Of a stretch of 38,526 nt of DNA, positions 17,949-26,663 are shown one piece after another. The stretch comes from Algoriphagus sp. (lineage in GTDB: Bacteria > Bacteroidota > Bacteroidia > Cytophagales > Cyclobacteriaceae): NCBI RefSeq assembly GCF_029254265.1, contig NZ_JAQWXX010000116.1, positions 1 to 38,526 on the forward strand, read 5' to 3'. Positions within the stretch are counted from its first letter, which is position 1; each line of letters opens with the position of its first letter. The position numbers were made by a program, and so were the translations under genes. The notes beneath the pieces are model-generated. The model worked only from the letters and a program-made list of their open reading frames with translations. It was not told where the DNA came from and did no database searches.

Positions 17949-20900
17949 ATGACATCTAAAATAAATTTCTCCCTGTTTTTAATCATTTTGGTCGCAGGAA
18001 TAAGTTTCCAATGCACCGAAAAAAAGACACTGGATCTTGCTCAAAATACCCGCCTAGCCCTAGTTGGAAATAACCTTCCTTCCCGAATGATGAATTACGG
18101 GACTTTTGAGACGGAACTTTACCTCCGTTATCCTGAAAAGGATCTGATTATTCGTAACATGGGAGATCCAGGTGACACTCCTGGCTTTCGGCCTAGATCT
18201 GGTACCAATGATCCTTGGGCATTCCCCGGAGCTGCTGATTATCAGGATGAATATGCCACCCCTTCGGGTTCAGAAGGTTTTTTGGGAAAACCCGACGAAT
18301 GGCTCACCAGATTAAAAGCTGATGTGGTCATTGGTTTTTTTGGCTTCAATGAGTCCTTTCAGGGCGAGGCGGGGTTAGAGAATTTTAAAGCAGAATTAGA
18401 CGCATGGATCAAACATTCCCTTCGACAGAAATACAATGGAGACACCATTCCTCAGTTAGCTATAGTCTCTCCTATTGCAATGGAGGATCTTTCTGAAAAA
18501 ATCGATGTACCTGACGGAAAAGCCCAAAACGAATTAATAGAACTTTATACTGAGGGAATGGCTGAAGTGGCGGCGCAAAACAAAGTGCTTTTTGTAAATG
18601 CTTTTACCCCAAGTCTAAAATGGTATGCTGAATCGGATTTGGATCTTACTATCGATGGCTCTCAGCTCAATGAAGCTGGCTATGAAAAGCTAAGCAAACT
18701 GTTGGCAGATGAGATTTTTGGCAAGAGTCCTATTAAAGCAGAGGCAAATAGAAAGCTAATAGAAGAAGCCGTCACAGAAAAAAATTGGCTCTGGCTCAAT
18801 GACTACAAAATCCCAAATGGTGTCCACGTCTTCGGGCGTCGGTACGATCCTTTTGGCCCGGATAATTATCCTTACGAACAGGAAAAAATCCGTCAAATGA
18901 CAGCTATTCGAGATACTGCCATTTGGATGGCGACCAAAGGAGAAGTCAAAGATTTAGCGGCTGCCGATGCAAAGACCCGCTCTTTACCTGAAGTAAAAAC
19001 AAATTACAACCCTGATCAAAACGGGAGTTTAGAATATAAATACGGTGAAGATGCGCTGCAAGAAATCAAAACAGCCCCTGGTTATAAAATTGAGCTCTTT
19101 GCTTCTGAGTCAGAATTTCCTGATTTGGCAAATCCTGTTCAACTTTCTTTTGACAACAAAGGAAGATTATGGGTAGCAACCATGCCGAGCTATCCGCATT
19201 ACAAACCCGGTGATCCACGACCTAAGGATAAACTGATCATTCTCGAAGACACCAACAATGATGGCAAAGCGGACAAGCAAACCACTTTTTCAGAAGATTT
19301 GCATATTCCTGTTGGCTTTGAACTAGCTCCGGAAGGGGTGTTTGTTTCTCAGGGAAACAATCTGATCTTACTTATCGACGATAATAAAGATGACAAAGCT
19401 GATCGAAAGGAGATTCTTCTTAGCGGTTTTGACGACCATGATACACACCATGCTATTTCGGCTTTCACCACTGATGAATCAGGAGCTATTTATATGGCGG
19501 AAGGAGTATTTCTTCACACTAATGTGGAGACATCTTATGGTCCTGTTCGTGCGACAAATGGTGGTTTTTACAGATATCAACCCCAGCGCCATCAGCTGGA
19601 GCGTGTGAATCAGGTAAGCATCCCAAACCCTTGGGGAATAGCTTTTGATGACTGGGGACAAAACTTCTATGCCGAAACTTCCGGCCCAAATGTCAATTGG
19701 ATGCTTCCGGGATCAACTTTGCCTCGCTATGGGAATTCGAATTTCAAAGGTCCCAATATGATCGAAAAAGCGCAGATGGTTCGTCCGACATCTGGTTTAG
19801 AATTTATTCACAGCCGTCACTTTCCCGATGAGGTACAGGGTGATATGATCATCAATAATACCATCGGATTTCTAGGCACCAAACAACATCAAATGGTGGA
19901 AGATAAGGTTGGTTTTCACACTAAATTCCGTCAGGATTTAGTGTACTCTACAGACAGGAATTTCCGCCCAGTGGATATGGAGTTTGCCCCCGACGGTTCT
20001 CTATATATTGTAGATTGGCATAATATTCTGATTGGACACATGCAGCATAATGCTCGAGATCCACTCAGAGATCACGTACATGGGAGGATTTATCGGGTAA
20101 CTTATCCAAGCAGACCTCTGGTAACTCCGGCTAAAATAGACGGAGCAAGTATCCCGGAATTACTGGAAAACCTTAAACTTCCTGAGTATAGAACGCGCTA
20201 TCGAACCCGTCGCGAGCTTCGCGGAAGAGAAAAAGGGGAAGTCACTGCTGAAGTGAAAAAGTGGGTGGCTTCCTTGGATAAAAACGATCCAAATTATGAG
20301 CATAATCGTCTAGAGGCACTGTGGGTGACCTGGGGAGCAAATCAAGTGGATCAAGAGCTTTTGCGTGAGCTGGCAAAATCATCAGATCATCGGGTTCGGG
20401 CCGCTGCCACTCGGGTAGTTAGGTATACGGGACACCAAGTCAAAGATCAAGACGAATTACTATTGGCAGCTGCCAAAGATCCAAATGGTCATGTCCGAAT
20501 GGAAGCAATCGTAGCTGCAAGTTGGCTACCGAGAGAAAAAGGCCTACCAATTCTTGAAGAAGCAGCAAAACAGCCTCAAGATGAAACATGGATCAAAGGA
20601 ACTTTAGAAACTGCAATTGCTCATTTGAACGGGCTTTCAGTGACAGAGAAAAAAGAAGAGGACATCAAGTCTTCACTGACTGGTTCGGATCGGGAATTAT
20701 TTATTCTTGGCAAAGAAATCTATGCGCGTGACGGCTTCTGTTCCACTTGCCATCAGGCCGATGGTGGCGGACTTTCAGCTTCCCAATTTCCTCCACTCCG
20801 CGGCACTCCATGGGTGACTGGAAGTCCTGAGCGAATGATCAAGGTCGTTTTGAAAGGATTGATGGGCGAGATGGAAGTTGCTGGAAAAGTCTATCCCGGT

Positions 20901-21101
20901 CAAGTACCTATGACACCTTATGAAGGCATGCTGGATGATACAGAAGTAGCTGCAGTCCTAACCTATGTGCGAAATTCATTTGGAAACAATGCTTCTGCGG
21001 TTTCTCCTGACTTGGTGAAAAAAATCCGAGACGAAGTAAAGGATAAAGAAGGTTTCTGGAATCCTTCAGAATTACTGAAGATGCATCCTTTGGAGAAGTG
21101 A
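17949..21101 (+). CDS. Lipoprotein: degenerate SGNH domain, membrane-bound dehydrogenase propeller, HEAT repeats, cytochrome c
   Basis: A 1050-residue product with a lipoprotein signal (FQC, Cys22). Residues about 30-260 resemble an SGNH/GDSL hydrolase, but the GDS block reads ALVGNNLPSRM and the last block reads DGSQLNEAGY, so both the Ser and His look replaced. Next comes the PVC-type dehydrogenase propeller (about 370-730; ETAPGYKIELFASE-like start, NKGRLWVATMPSYPHY, FAPDGSLYIVDWHN), then HEAT-like helices (about 780-900), then a cytochrome c with CSTCH at 931-935 and probable axial Met988 (VPMTPY). It probably oxidises a sugar or polyol in the periplasm. It is the second such fusion in the locus and is divergent from susC. 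The N-terminal module may be a ligand-binding or inactive hydrolase. Confidence 0.9.
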   Translation: MTSKINFSLFLIILVAGISFQCTEKKTLDLAQNTRLALVGNNLPSRMMNYGTFETELYLRYPEKDLIIRNMGDPGDTPGFRPRSGTNDPWAFPGAADYQDEYATPSGSEGFLGKPDEWLTRLKADVVIGFFGFNESFQGEAGLENFKAELDAWIKHSLRQKYNGDTIPQLAIVSPIAMEDLSEKIDVPDGKAQNELIELYTEGMAEVAAQNKVLFVNAFTPSLKWYAESDLDLTIDGSQLNEAGYEKLSKLLADEIFGKSPIKAEANRKLIEEAVTEKNWLWLNDYKIPNGVHVFGRRYDPFGPDNYPYEQEKIRQMTAIRDTAIWMATKGEVKDLAAADAKTRSLPEVKTNYNPDQNGSLEYKYGEDALQEIKTAPGYKIELFASESEFPDLANPVQLSFDNKGRLWVATMPSYPHYKPGDPRPKDKLIILEDTNNDGKADKQTTFSEDLHIPVGFELAPEGVFVSQGNNLILLIDDNKDDKADRKEILLSGFDDHDTHHAISAFTTDESGAIYMAEGVFLHTNVETSYGPVRATNGGFYRYQPQRHQLERVNQVSIPNPWGIAFDDWGQNFYAETSGPNVNWMLPGSTLPRYGNSNFKGPNMIEKAQMVRPTSGLEFIHSRHFPDEVQGDMIINNTIGFLGTKQHQMVEDKVGFHTKFRQDLVYSTDRNFRPVDMEFAPDGSLYIVDWHNILIGHMQHNARDPLRDHVHGRIYRVTYPSRPLVTPAKIDGASIPELLENLKLPEYRTRYRTRRELRGREKGEVTAEVKKWVASLDKNDPNYEHNRLEALWVTWGANQVDQELLRELAKSSDHRVRAAATRVVRYTGHQVKDQDELLLAAAKDPNGHVRMEAIVAASWLPREKGLPILEEAAKQPQDETWIKGTLETAIAHLNGLSVTEKKEEDIKSSLTGSDRELFILGKEIYARDGFCSTCHQADGGGLSASQFPPLRGTPWVTGSPERMIKVVLKGLMGEMEVAGKVYPGQVPMTPYEGMLDDTEVAAVLTYVRNSFGNNASAVSPDLVKKIRDEVKDKEGFWNPSELLKMHPLEK

Positions 21102-21103
21102 TT

Positions 21104-21143
21104 GGAAGATTGAAAAACTGGAAGATTGAAAAACTGGAAGATT
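21104..21143 (+). repeat. 16-bp tandem repeat, 2.5 copies
   Basis: GGAAGATTGAAAAACT is repeated at 21104-21119 and 21120-21135, then GGAAGATT at 21136-21143, with no mismatch. It starts two bases after the stop of the dehydrogenase. It resembles the A/T-rich repeat words seen in other spacers of this locus. Confidence 0.9.
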
Positions 21144-21212
21144 AGGGGAATCAAGAGAATGAAGGATTTACCACAGGATTCATTTCTTCGACAATTCCCC
21201 TATCTTGATTTT

Positions 21213-22316
21213 ATGAAATATCTGTTAACTCCCCTCCTTTTCATCGCTCTTTTTTCTGCAAAAGCACAAACTATCTCCTTCGAGAAGAAAATCATCACTT
21301 TTGAATCCTTCGAGTCAGTGGGAATAATAGATGTGGATAATGACGGTATCCCCGACTTGGTATCAGGTAGCTATTGGTATAAAGGGCCGGAGTTTCTAGA
21401 CCGAAGTTTTATCGGACAGGTCAAGCGATACGGTGAATACTATGAGGATTTCGCAACCATTCCGATGGATGTCAATGGAGACGGTCGAATGGATTTCATC
21501 ACAGGAGGTTGGTTTGAGGGGAAATTAATCTGGAAGGAAAACCCCGGCAAAGACTCTGAATGGCCAATTCACTTGATCGCTGAAACAGGGAATATCGAAA
21601 CTATCGCTGCTTGGGATATCAATGGAGATGGCACACTTGAAATCGTGCCAAATACACCCCGGAAAGCACTAGCCTACTACAAAATAACTGGCCCAGATCA
21701 ATTTCAGAAATTCCCAGTGGCAGATTTACATGGGCATGGATTAGGTTTTGGAGATATCAATGGAGACGGACGCGGCGACTTGATCGTATCCGATGGTTGG
21801 CTGGAAGCACCAAAAGATCTGACAAATGGAAAATGGATTCAACATCCCGTTTTTCAAATCAAGGATGCAAGCATTCCAATTATTGTAACCGATGTCAATG
21901 CCGATGGCTTGGCAGATTTGATTGTGGGCCAAGGTCATGACTATGGGCTTTTTTGGCTGGAGCAAAGCAAAACAGGAGATGAAATCAATTTTACCAAACA
22001 TGAAATCGATCCCTTCAACTCACAATACCATACCATGAAATGGCTTGATCTAAATGGAGATGGTAAAAAGGAATTGATCACAGGAAAGCGCTATCGGGCA
22101 CATAACGGCAAAGACCCTGGAGGAAAGGAAGAGGCGGGACTTTATTATTTCCAATGGAACGGTACCTCATTTACCAAAAATGTGATCAGCTATGGGCCAC
22201 TTGAATCTGGCAAAGGAACAGGACTTTATTTTTCTACTGGCGATCTTAATGGCGATGGGAAAATAGATATTGCTGTAGCTGGAAAAGATGGCTTGGTGGT
22301 ATTTTTTCAGAAATAA
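21213..22316 (+). CDS. Secreted FG-GAP/VCBS repeat protein
   Basis: The 367-residue product starts with a signal peptide (MKYLLTPLLFIALFSAKAQ). Seven repeats each carry a calcium-loop motif: DVDNDGIPDLV, DVNGDGRMDFI, DINGDGTLEIV, DINGDGRGDLI, DVNADGLADLI, DLNGDGKKELI and DLNGDGKIDIA. This predicts a secreted beta-propeller binding calcium; such proteins often sit in sugar-oxidation or polysaccharide loci, with unknown ligand. The frame extends upstream to an ATG at 21126, but that lies in the tandem repeat and gives a charged extension before the signal; the start at 21213 is better. It follows the dehydrogenase by 111 bases. A decayed copy of its 3' end occurs at 29.6 kb. Confidence 0.88.
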   Translation: MKYLLTPLLFIALFSAKAQTISFEKKIITFESFESVGIIDVDNDGIPDLVSGSYWYKGPEFLDRSFIGQVKRYGEYYEDFATIPMDVNGDGRMDFITGGWFEGKLIWKENPGKDSEWPIHLIAETGNIETIAAWDINGDGTLEIVPNTPRKALAYYKITGPDQFQKFPVADLHGHGLGFGDINGDGRGDLIVSDGWLEAPKDLTNGKWIQHPVFQIKDASIPIIVTDVNADGLADLIVGQGHDYGLFWLEQSKTGDEINFTKHEIDPFNSQYHTMKWLDLNGDGKKELITGKRYRAHNGKDPGGKEEAGLYYFQWNGTSFTKNVISYGPLESGKGTGLYFSTGDLNGDGKIDIAVAGKDGLVVFFQK

Positions 22317-22483
22317 AATTTTCTTTTAAATAACTATGCCAACCATATTTTAAGGAAAGTTCCTAAATCCTGATGAAAAACAACTCGATATTTGGGTTAA
22401 ACCAAAAAGCAAATAGGCACTTATACTGAACCAAGAGGAGCAAATATCTCCAAATTTAAATATTGAAAAGAAAGCCTAAAAAG

Positions 22484-23140
22484 TCATTCATTCAAAAGCT
22501 TTAAACCTTCCAATGCTGAATTATCTCCGGGATTGAGCAAAAGCACTTTTTGAAAAAGTATAGTTGCCTCCCTTGTTTTTTGAAGACTGAGCTTATTCCA
22601 GGCCAGTAATATCAAGCCATCATAATCAAAGGGATAGAGGTTTACTACCTTTTCCAGATAAGGATCTGCCTTTTCAAAATTTGCTCGATTGTAATAAATA
22701 AGACCTAACCTGTAATTTACCTGCGAATTTTGAGGATCTATTTTCAGAATCCTGAGGTAAACCTCCTCCACTTCAGTCCACTTTCCTTGCACAGAAAGAG
22801 GTAGTACCAGTCCAAATTTCGGTTCTATTGCATAGGGCTTTAGGCTTATTGCCTTGTTGTAAAAATCTACTGATTCTGAGAGTTTTGAACCCTGGTAATT
22901 CAGCCAACCTAACCTGAGGTTCATTTCATACGAATCAACTTTATACACCTCTTTGATTTTTTCAATAGCACCATTAAAATCACCCTTATTTTCTAAGGCA
23001 TAGCTCTCCTTGAATGCGTTTACTAGTTTATCCTGAGCAAATGAACTTATAGAAATCAAAAGAAAAACCAATCCGGAAAATCCCCATTTCTTAAATGGAA
23101 AATCAGAAAGGTTTCGGAAGTTTTTGGTTAAAATTTCCAT
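22484..23140 (-). CDS. Secreted tetratricopeptide repeat protein
   Basis: The 218-residue product has a signal-like hydrophobic segment (residues about 22-36, ending SSFAQD), then five or so TPR units, for example NKGDFNGAIEKIKEVYKVD, YNKAISLKPYAIEPKFGL, VEEVYLRILKIDPQNSQVNYRLGLIYYNRANFEKA and TREATILFQKVLLLNPGDNSALEG. TPR proteins mediate protein contacts. The start overlaps the end of the upstream gene by 13 bases, so it is last in the operon. A partner role for the outer-membrane barrel protein is inferred only from position. Confidence 0.85.
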   Translation of the reverse strand: MEILTKNFRNLSDFPFKKWGFSGLVFLLISISSFAQDKLVNAFKESYALENKGDFNGAIEKIKEVYKVDSYEMNLRLGWLNYQGSKLSESVDFYNKAISLKPYAIEPKFGLVLPLSVQGKWTEVEEVYLRILKIDPQNSQVNYRLGLIYYNRANFEKADPYLEKVVNLYPFDYDGLILLAWNKLSLQKTREATILFQKVLLLNPGDNSALEGLKLLNE

Positions 23141-24471
23141 GACAGAATTGCAGTTAAAGATTGAAGTTGATACGATTTAAGATTTTGTTCTTGAGTCTGT
23201 TCAGAAGGAGTTTGAAAACTACTGCTATTTGAAAAATGGCTAAAATCCAAGGTGAGTTTCCAGTTTGGATGGGGTAAGACGATAGCCCGCATTCCCAAGC
23301 GGTTTTCAATTTTATCCAGCCGATTAAATACGACCAGACCTTGTTTGGTAAAATAATTTTCTATTTCCCCGAAAGTCCCATAACCCTCCAGCCAAAGGAA
23401 ACCAGTTACTTTTGCACCTATTTCTTGATTGAAAATAAACCTGTTGACTGAGGATGTATTCGCAAATTCCTGACTTTGGAAGGTGAAAACGGAGAAGGTG
23501 TAAAAATTCAAGTTTCCCAAAGGGAAAAGAGTCAGATTCAAGTCAGACTGGATCTGTTTGCCGTTGTTGATCGTGCCATAATAGACAGTAGCACCTAAAT
23601 CCAGATTCATGAAGTTTTTCGAAATCGACCCGAAAACCAAAAAGTCGGAATCCTTCAGCGTACTGCTCACTAGCTGGGTTTGTTGCCCATTTCCTACTCC
23701 GACCAACTGCTGCTGGAGGTATGAAATATTCAGATAATGCCCGCCAGCTGAAAGATGAACCCCTTGCCCCAGATAGAATGAGGCTCCAGCATAATACTGC
23801 CAGGAATCAGAAACGTAGCTCGTGTTTTGAATCGGAATATCTCCATCCTGACTATAATAGAACTGGGTTGCCTGTAAGACACTGAAACCTTGGTACAGAT
23901 TGAAGCGACTATTTATATCTAAGTCTAATCCCAAAAAGCCATAATGATGAAAGCGGGGGATAAATTGATATCCTTCGGCAAGAGGATCCACATCCGCAGT
24001 GAATTCATCAATTACTTTTTGGTCGGTAATTGCAGTGTAGTTGTAGGCTAGTTCAAGTCCTTTCAAAACTTTGGATTGATCAGTTTTAGTTTTGATTTTC
24101 ATTTGCGGTGAAAATCCTAGAGCCATCAATTTTGCCTGAGACCCTCTTCCTGACCACAGGTAAGAATAGTAAAGGTATTCCTGAACATATTCCTCCTTAT
24201 TAACATCCAGAGCCCCTTCAAAATACTTGGCAGCTTGGTGATATTTACCCATTTTGAAATAGGCAATTCCCAAGCGCACTCTCAAATAATAGTAATCAAT
24301 CCCTTGATCGAGCGCATTCGTTCCTTCCCGGATCAATCCCTCCCAGTCGTTTTGAATAAATAATTCATAAGTCCTGGCATCAACCTGGGACAGACTAAGC
24401 TTACCCTGAGCTTTGGCTTCCCATAAAGCTGAAAATGCAACAAAAACTAAAAGGATCAGTCTCTTATACAT
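23128..24471 (-). CDS. TPR domain plus outer-membrane beta-barrel protein
   Basis: A 447-residue product with a signal peptide (cleavage near AKAQ, residue 22). Residues about 30-130 are TPR-like (YYLRVRLGIAYFKMGKYHQAAKYFEGAL). From about 140 to the end it shows alternating amphipathic strands typical of an outer-membrane barrel, ending SLTAILSWKF with the terminal Phe expected for Bam-mediated insertion. It shares its first 16 bases with the end of the urea-transporter/M23 gene and overlaps the TPR gene downstream, so the three are tightly coupled. I do not recognise a named family; a porin or exporter for the operon's product is one guess. Confidence 0.8.
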   Translation of the reverse strand: MYKRLILLVFVAFSALWEAKAQGKLSLSQVDARTYELFIQNDWEGLIREGTNALDQGIDYYYLRVRLGIAYFKMGKYHQAAKYFEGALDVNKEEYVQEYLYYSYLWSGRGSQAKLMALGFSPQMKIKTKTDQSKVLKGLELAYNYTAITDQKVIDEFTADVDPLAEGYQFIPRFHHYGFLGLDLDINSRFNLYQGFSVLQATQFYYSQDGDIPIQNTSYVSDSWQYYAGASFYLGQGVHLSAGGHYLNISYLQQQLVGVGNGQQTQLVSSTLKDSDFLVFGSISKNFMNLDLGATVYYGTINNGKQIQSDLNLTLFPLGNLNFYTFSVFTFQSQEFANTSSVNRFIFNQEIGAKVTGFLWLEGYGTFGEIENYFTKQGLVVFNRLDKIENRLGMRAIVLPHPNWKLTLDFSHFSNSSSFQTPSEQTQEQNLKSYQLQSLTAILSWKF

Positions 24472-26651
24472 ATTGCCTTTGTTTTTTGGTTTCCTCTTAC
24501 AAAATAAAAAGACTTCAGTCCTACCTGATCTATAACGAATTCGAATTTTGAACTTTCCAAAGTTTTTTTGAATGCAGATTTTTTGATCATCCCATTCAAA
24601 GTAAAGGGCTTATCAGAAAAACCCCTGCTAGCAGCTGGATAATTCAGCGTATAATCAGCCCTGAGATATTGATAAAATGGCGCAATAAAATCCTGAATAA
24701 AGATTCGCTTGGGATGAAAAATCTGGTTGATCGGAAAACTGTCTTGAAGTTTCAGCCCATGTGTGTACCCAAAACTGACTTTGAAAGCGGAAAGATAAAA
24801 CAGGTAAATCAGTGATATCCTCTTTCCCTCAAAATGGGTAAAATGCAGCATTAAATCATCCACTTTAAAATAGGCTTTGGATTTTGTTCTTTGACATTCC
24901 AAATACTTATTCAAAAAGTAATCTCGCTTGACTTCCCAAATCTCTTCTAACCCCTCTTCCGTCTGAAATTTTATAGTATCTCCCACTACAAATGCAAAAG
25001 CCTTTTTCATTTCCGATTTGGGCACCAACTGAGAGACCACAGATCCTTTTTTTGGATTGGAAGTTGCTTGCAGACTTTCTTTACCATGATACCGAATCCA
25101 CACATCTGAGATGGGATAATCAATAGTACTAGACCCGATATATGGAGTTGATTGGATTTGAAAGTGTAAATGTGGGTATGGAGAATTTCCCGAATTCCCG
25201 CATTTCCCAATTACCTGACCTTTTTCTACCACATCCCCGGCCATTACCGGTATAGACCCTTTTTTGAGATGGCTCAGCTTGGAATACAAGAAATCGCCAT
25301 GCTTTATTACAACCGTATTTCCCCAGTTATGGTCCAGATTTCTGGTTCCAATCACATTATCTTCCAAGTCATTGACTACCTGCTCGACTACCCCATTGGC
25401 GGGAGCCAAAACATTTTTATCGAAGCAATAATAATCTGAGGTGAAATCCCCCTCATTTTTGAAAGTGATCCCATCTTCATTTTCGATCTCAAAATCCCAT
25501 GCGTGCTTCCAATTATCTTTATGCGTAAACTCTCCATTATGGCCCTGAGTCACCGTCCATTCACCAAAAAAAGGAAGGTAAATAGGTATGGGACTGTTTT
25601 TTCCAAAGCGATTCATAAAATTAGAGAAGCTGTAAAGGTTTTTTTCAGGAGAGTTTTGCTGCCAAAAAATCGTACTCAAACCAATTCGATTATCCATTCG
25701 GAATTTCAATGCATAGAGAACAATCAGTGTAACTATGTTGAACGGAAAAGAATGAACCGGAAGATAGAAATATCCAAAAACCTGCTGTAGGGAAACACTA
25801 ATTAAAACGACCAAAGGAACAATCAGCAAAAGTTGCAGATAGCTACTCCTGCTTGGAATAATAAAAAACCCTCCTAAAGCGATGGCAGTAAGAATAAAAT
25901 TGAAACCTATATAACTGAAAGTCAACTCAGAAAAAGGCACGCCCAAAATCATATAAAACAAATAGGCGATATAAAAACCCAAGAGCGAAAGCGTAAAAGC
26001 AATTCTCGAATAAATCAATAATCCAATAGCAGCTACCAACCCCGCCACGATAGTTTGTTGGAAAAAAATGGCTCCAAGTGAAAAGAAGTAAGATCTAAGT
26101 GAACTTGGAATTGCCAATTGATTGATCCATTCGTAGAACTGAATGAGGTTTCCGCCTCCCAAAGTATAAAGCTCATTTAGCACATAAACTCCCCGCTCGC
26201 TAAGGCCCAAAGCCTCAAATTGCTTTGAGGCCAGTCGCAGCATCCAAAAAATTAAGAGAAAGGGAAGACTCAAAAAAGGAAGACCATATTTACCCAAAAC
26301 GCCCTCTAAGGTCAGGGAAATCAAAACCGCTAAAACTCCTGAGAGAAAAATTAAAAAAAATAATAAAAGCCCTGGCTCGAAATAGATCCCTAAACCTACT
26401 CCTACCAATAAGGCATTAAATCCATAGAATCCCTGTCGGATATTGCCTTCATAATAACCAAGAATTTTAGCAATAATAAGAGCTGTCGAAACAGCCAGTA
26501 AACCCGACAGGCCTACATACAAATCAATAAAAGAAACTATCAGGAGGGCTACTCCAAATAATTTATTATCCGAGAAAAAAACCTGGGCATAGCTATTGAA
26601 CAAGGCTTCCCAAAACCATTCAAATTGCTTCAATGCAAGTTTTTTTGTCAA
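24456..26651 (-). CDS. Urea transporter fused to M23 (LytM-type) metallopeptidase
   Basis: The 731-residue product joins two families. Residues about 20-320 hold ten or so helices with urea-transporter marks (YAQVFFSDNKLFGVALLIVS, YGFNALLVGVGLG and the repeated SYIGFNFILTAIALGG half). Residues about 355-500 form an M23 peptidase with a full metal site: His377 and Asp386 in THKDNWKHAWDFE, and PHLHFQ (His494, His496). The last 230 residues are of unknown nature. In the family, M23 enzymes cut peptidoglycan cross-links and UT proteins pass urea or short amides. The fused domain should lie in the periplasm if the topology is as usual. The gap to the decarboxylase gene is 12 bases. Confidence 0.82.
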   Translation of the reverse strand: MTKKLALKQFEWFWEALFNSYAQVFFSDNKLFGVALLIVSFIDLYVGLSGLLAVSTALIIAKILGYYEGNIRQGFYGFNALLVGVGLGIYFEPGLLLFFLIFLSGVLAVLISLTLEGVLGKYGLPFLSLPFLLIFWMLRLASKQFEALGLSERGVYVLNELYTLGGGNLIQFYEWINQLAIPSSLRSYFFSLGAIFFQQTIVAGLVAAIGLLIYSRIAFTLSLLGFYIAYLFYMILGVPFSELTFSYIGFNFILTAIALGGFFIIPSRSSYLQLLLIVPLVVLISVSLQQVFGYFYLPVHSFPFNIVTLIVLYALKFRMDNRIGLSTIFWQQNSPEKNLYSFSNFMNRFGKNSPIPIYLPFFGEWTVTQGHNGEFTHKDNWKHAWDFEIENEDGITFKNEGDFTSDYYCFDKNVLAPANGVVEQVVNDLEDNVIGTRNLDHNWGNTVVIKHGDFLYSKLSHLKKGSIPVMAGDVVEKGQVIGKCGNSGNSPYPHLHFQIQSTPYIGSSTIDYPISDVWIRYHGKESLQATSNPKKGSVVSQLVPKSEMKKAFAFVVGDTIKFQTEEGLEEIWEVKRDYFLNKYLECQRTKSKAYFKVDDLMLHFTHFEGKRISLIYLFYLSAFKVSFGYTHGLKLQDSFPINQIFHPKRIFIQDFIAPFYQYLRADYTLNYPAASRGFSDKPFTLNGMIKKSAFKKTLESSKFEFVIDQVGLKSFYFVRGNQKTKAICIRD

Positions 26652-26663
26652 TGTAAAAATGAG

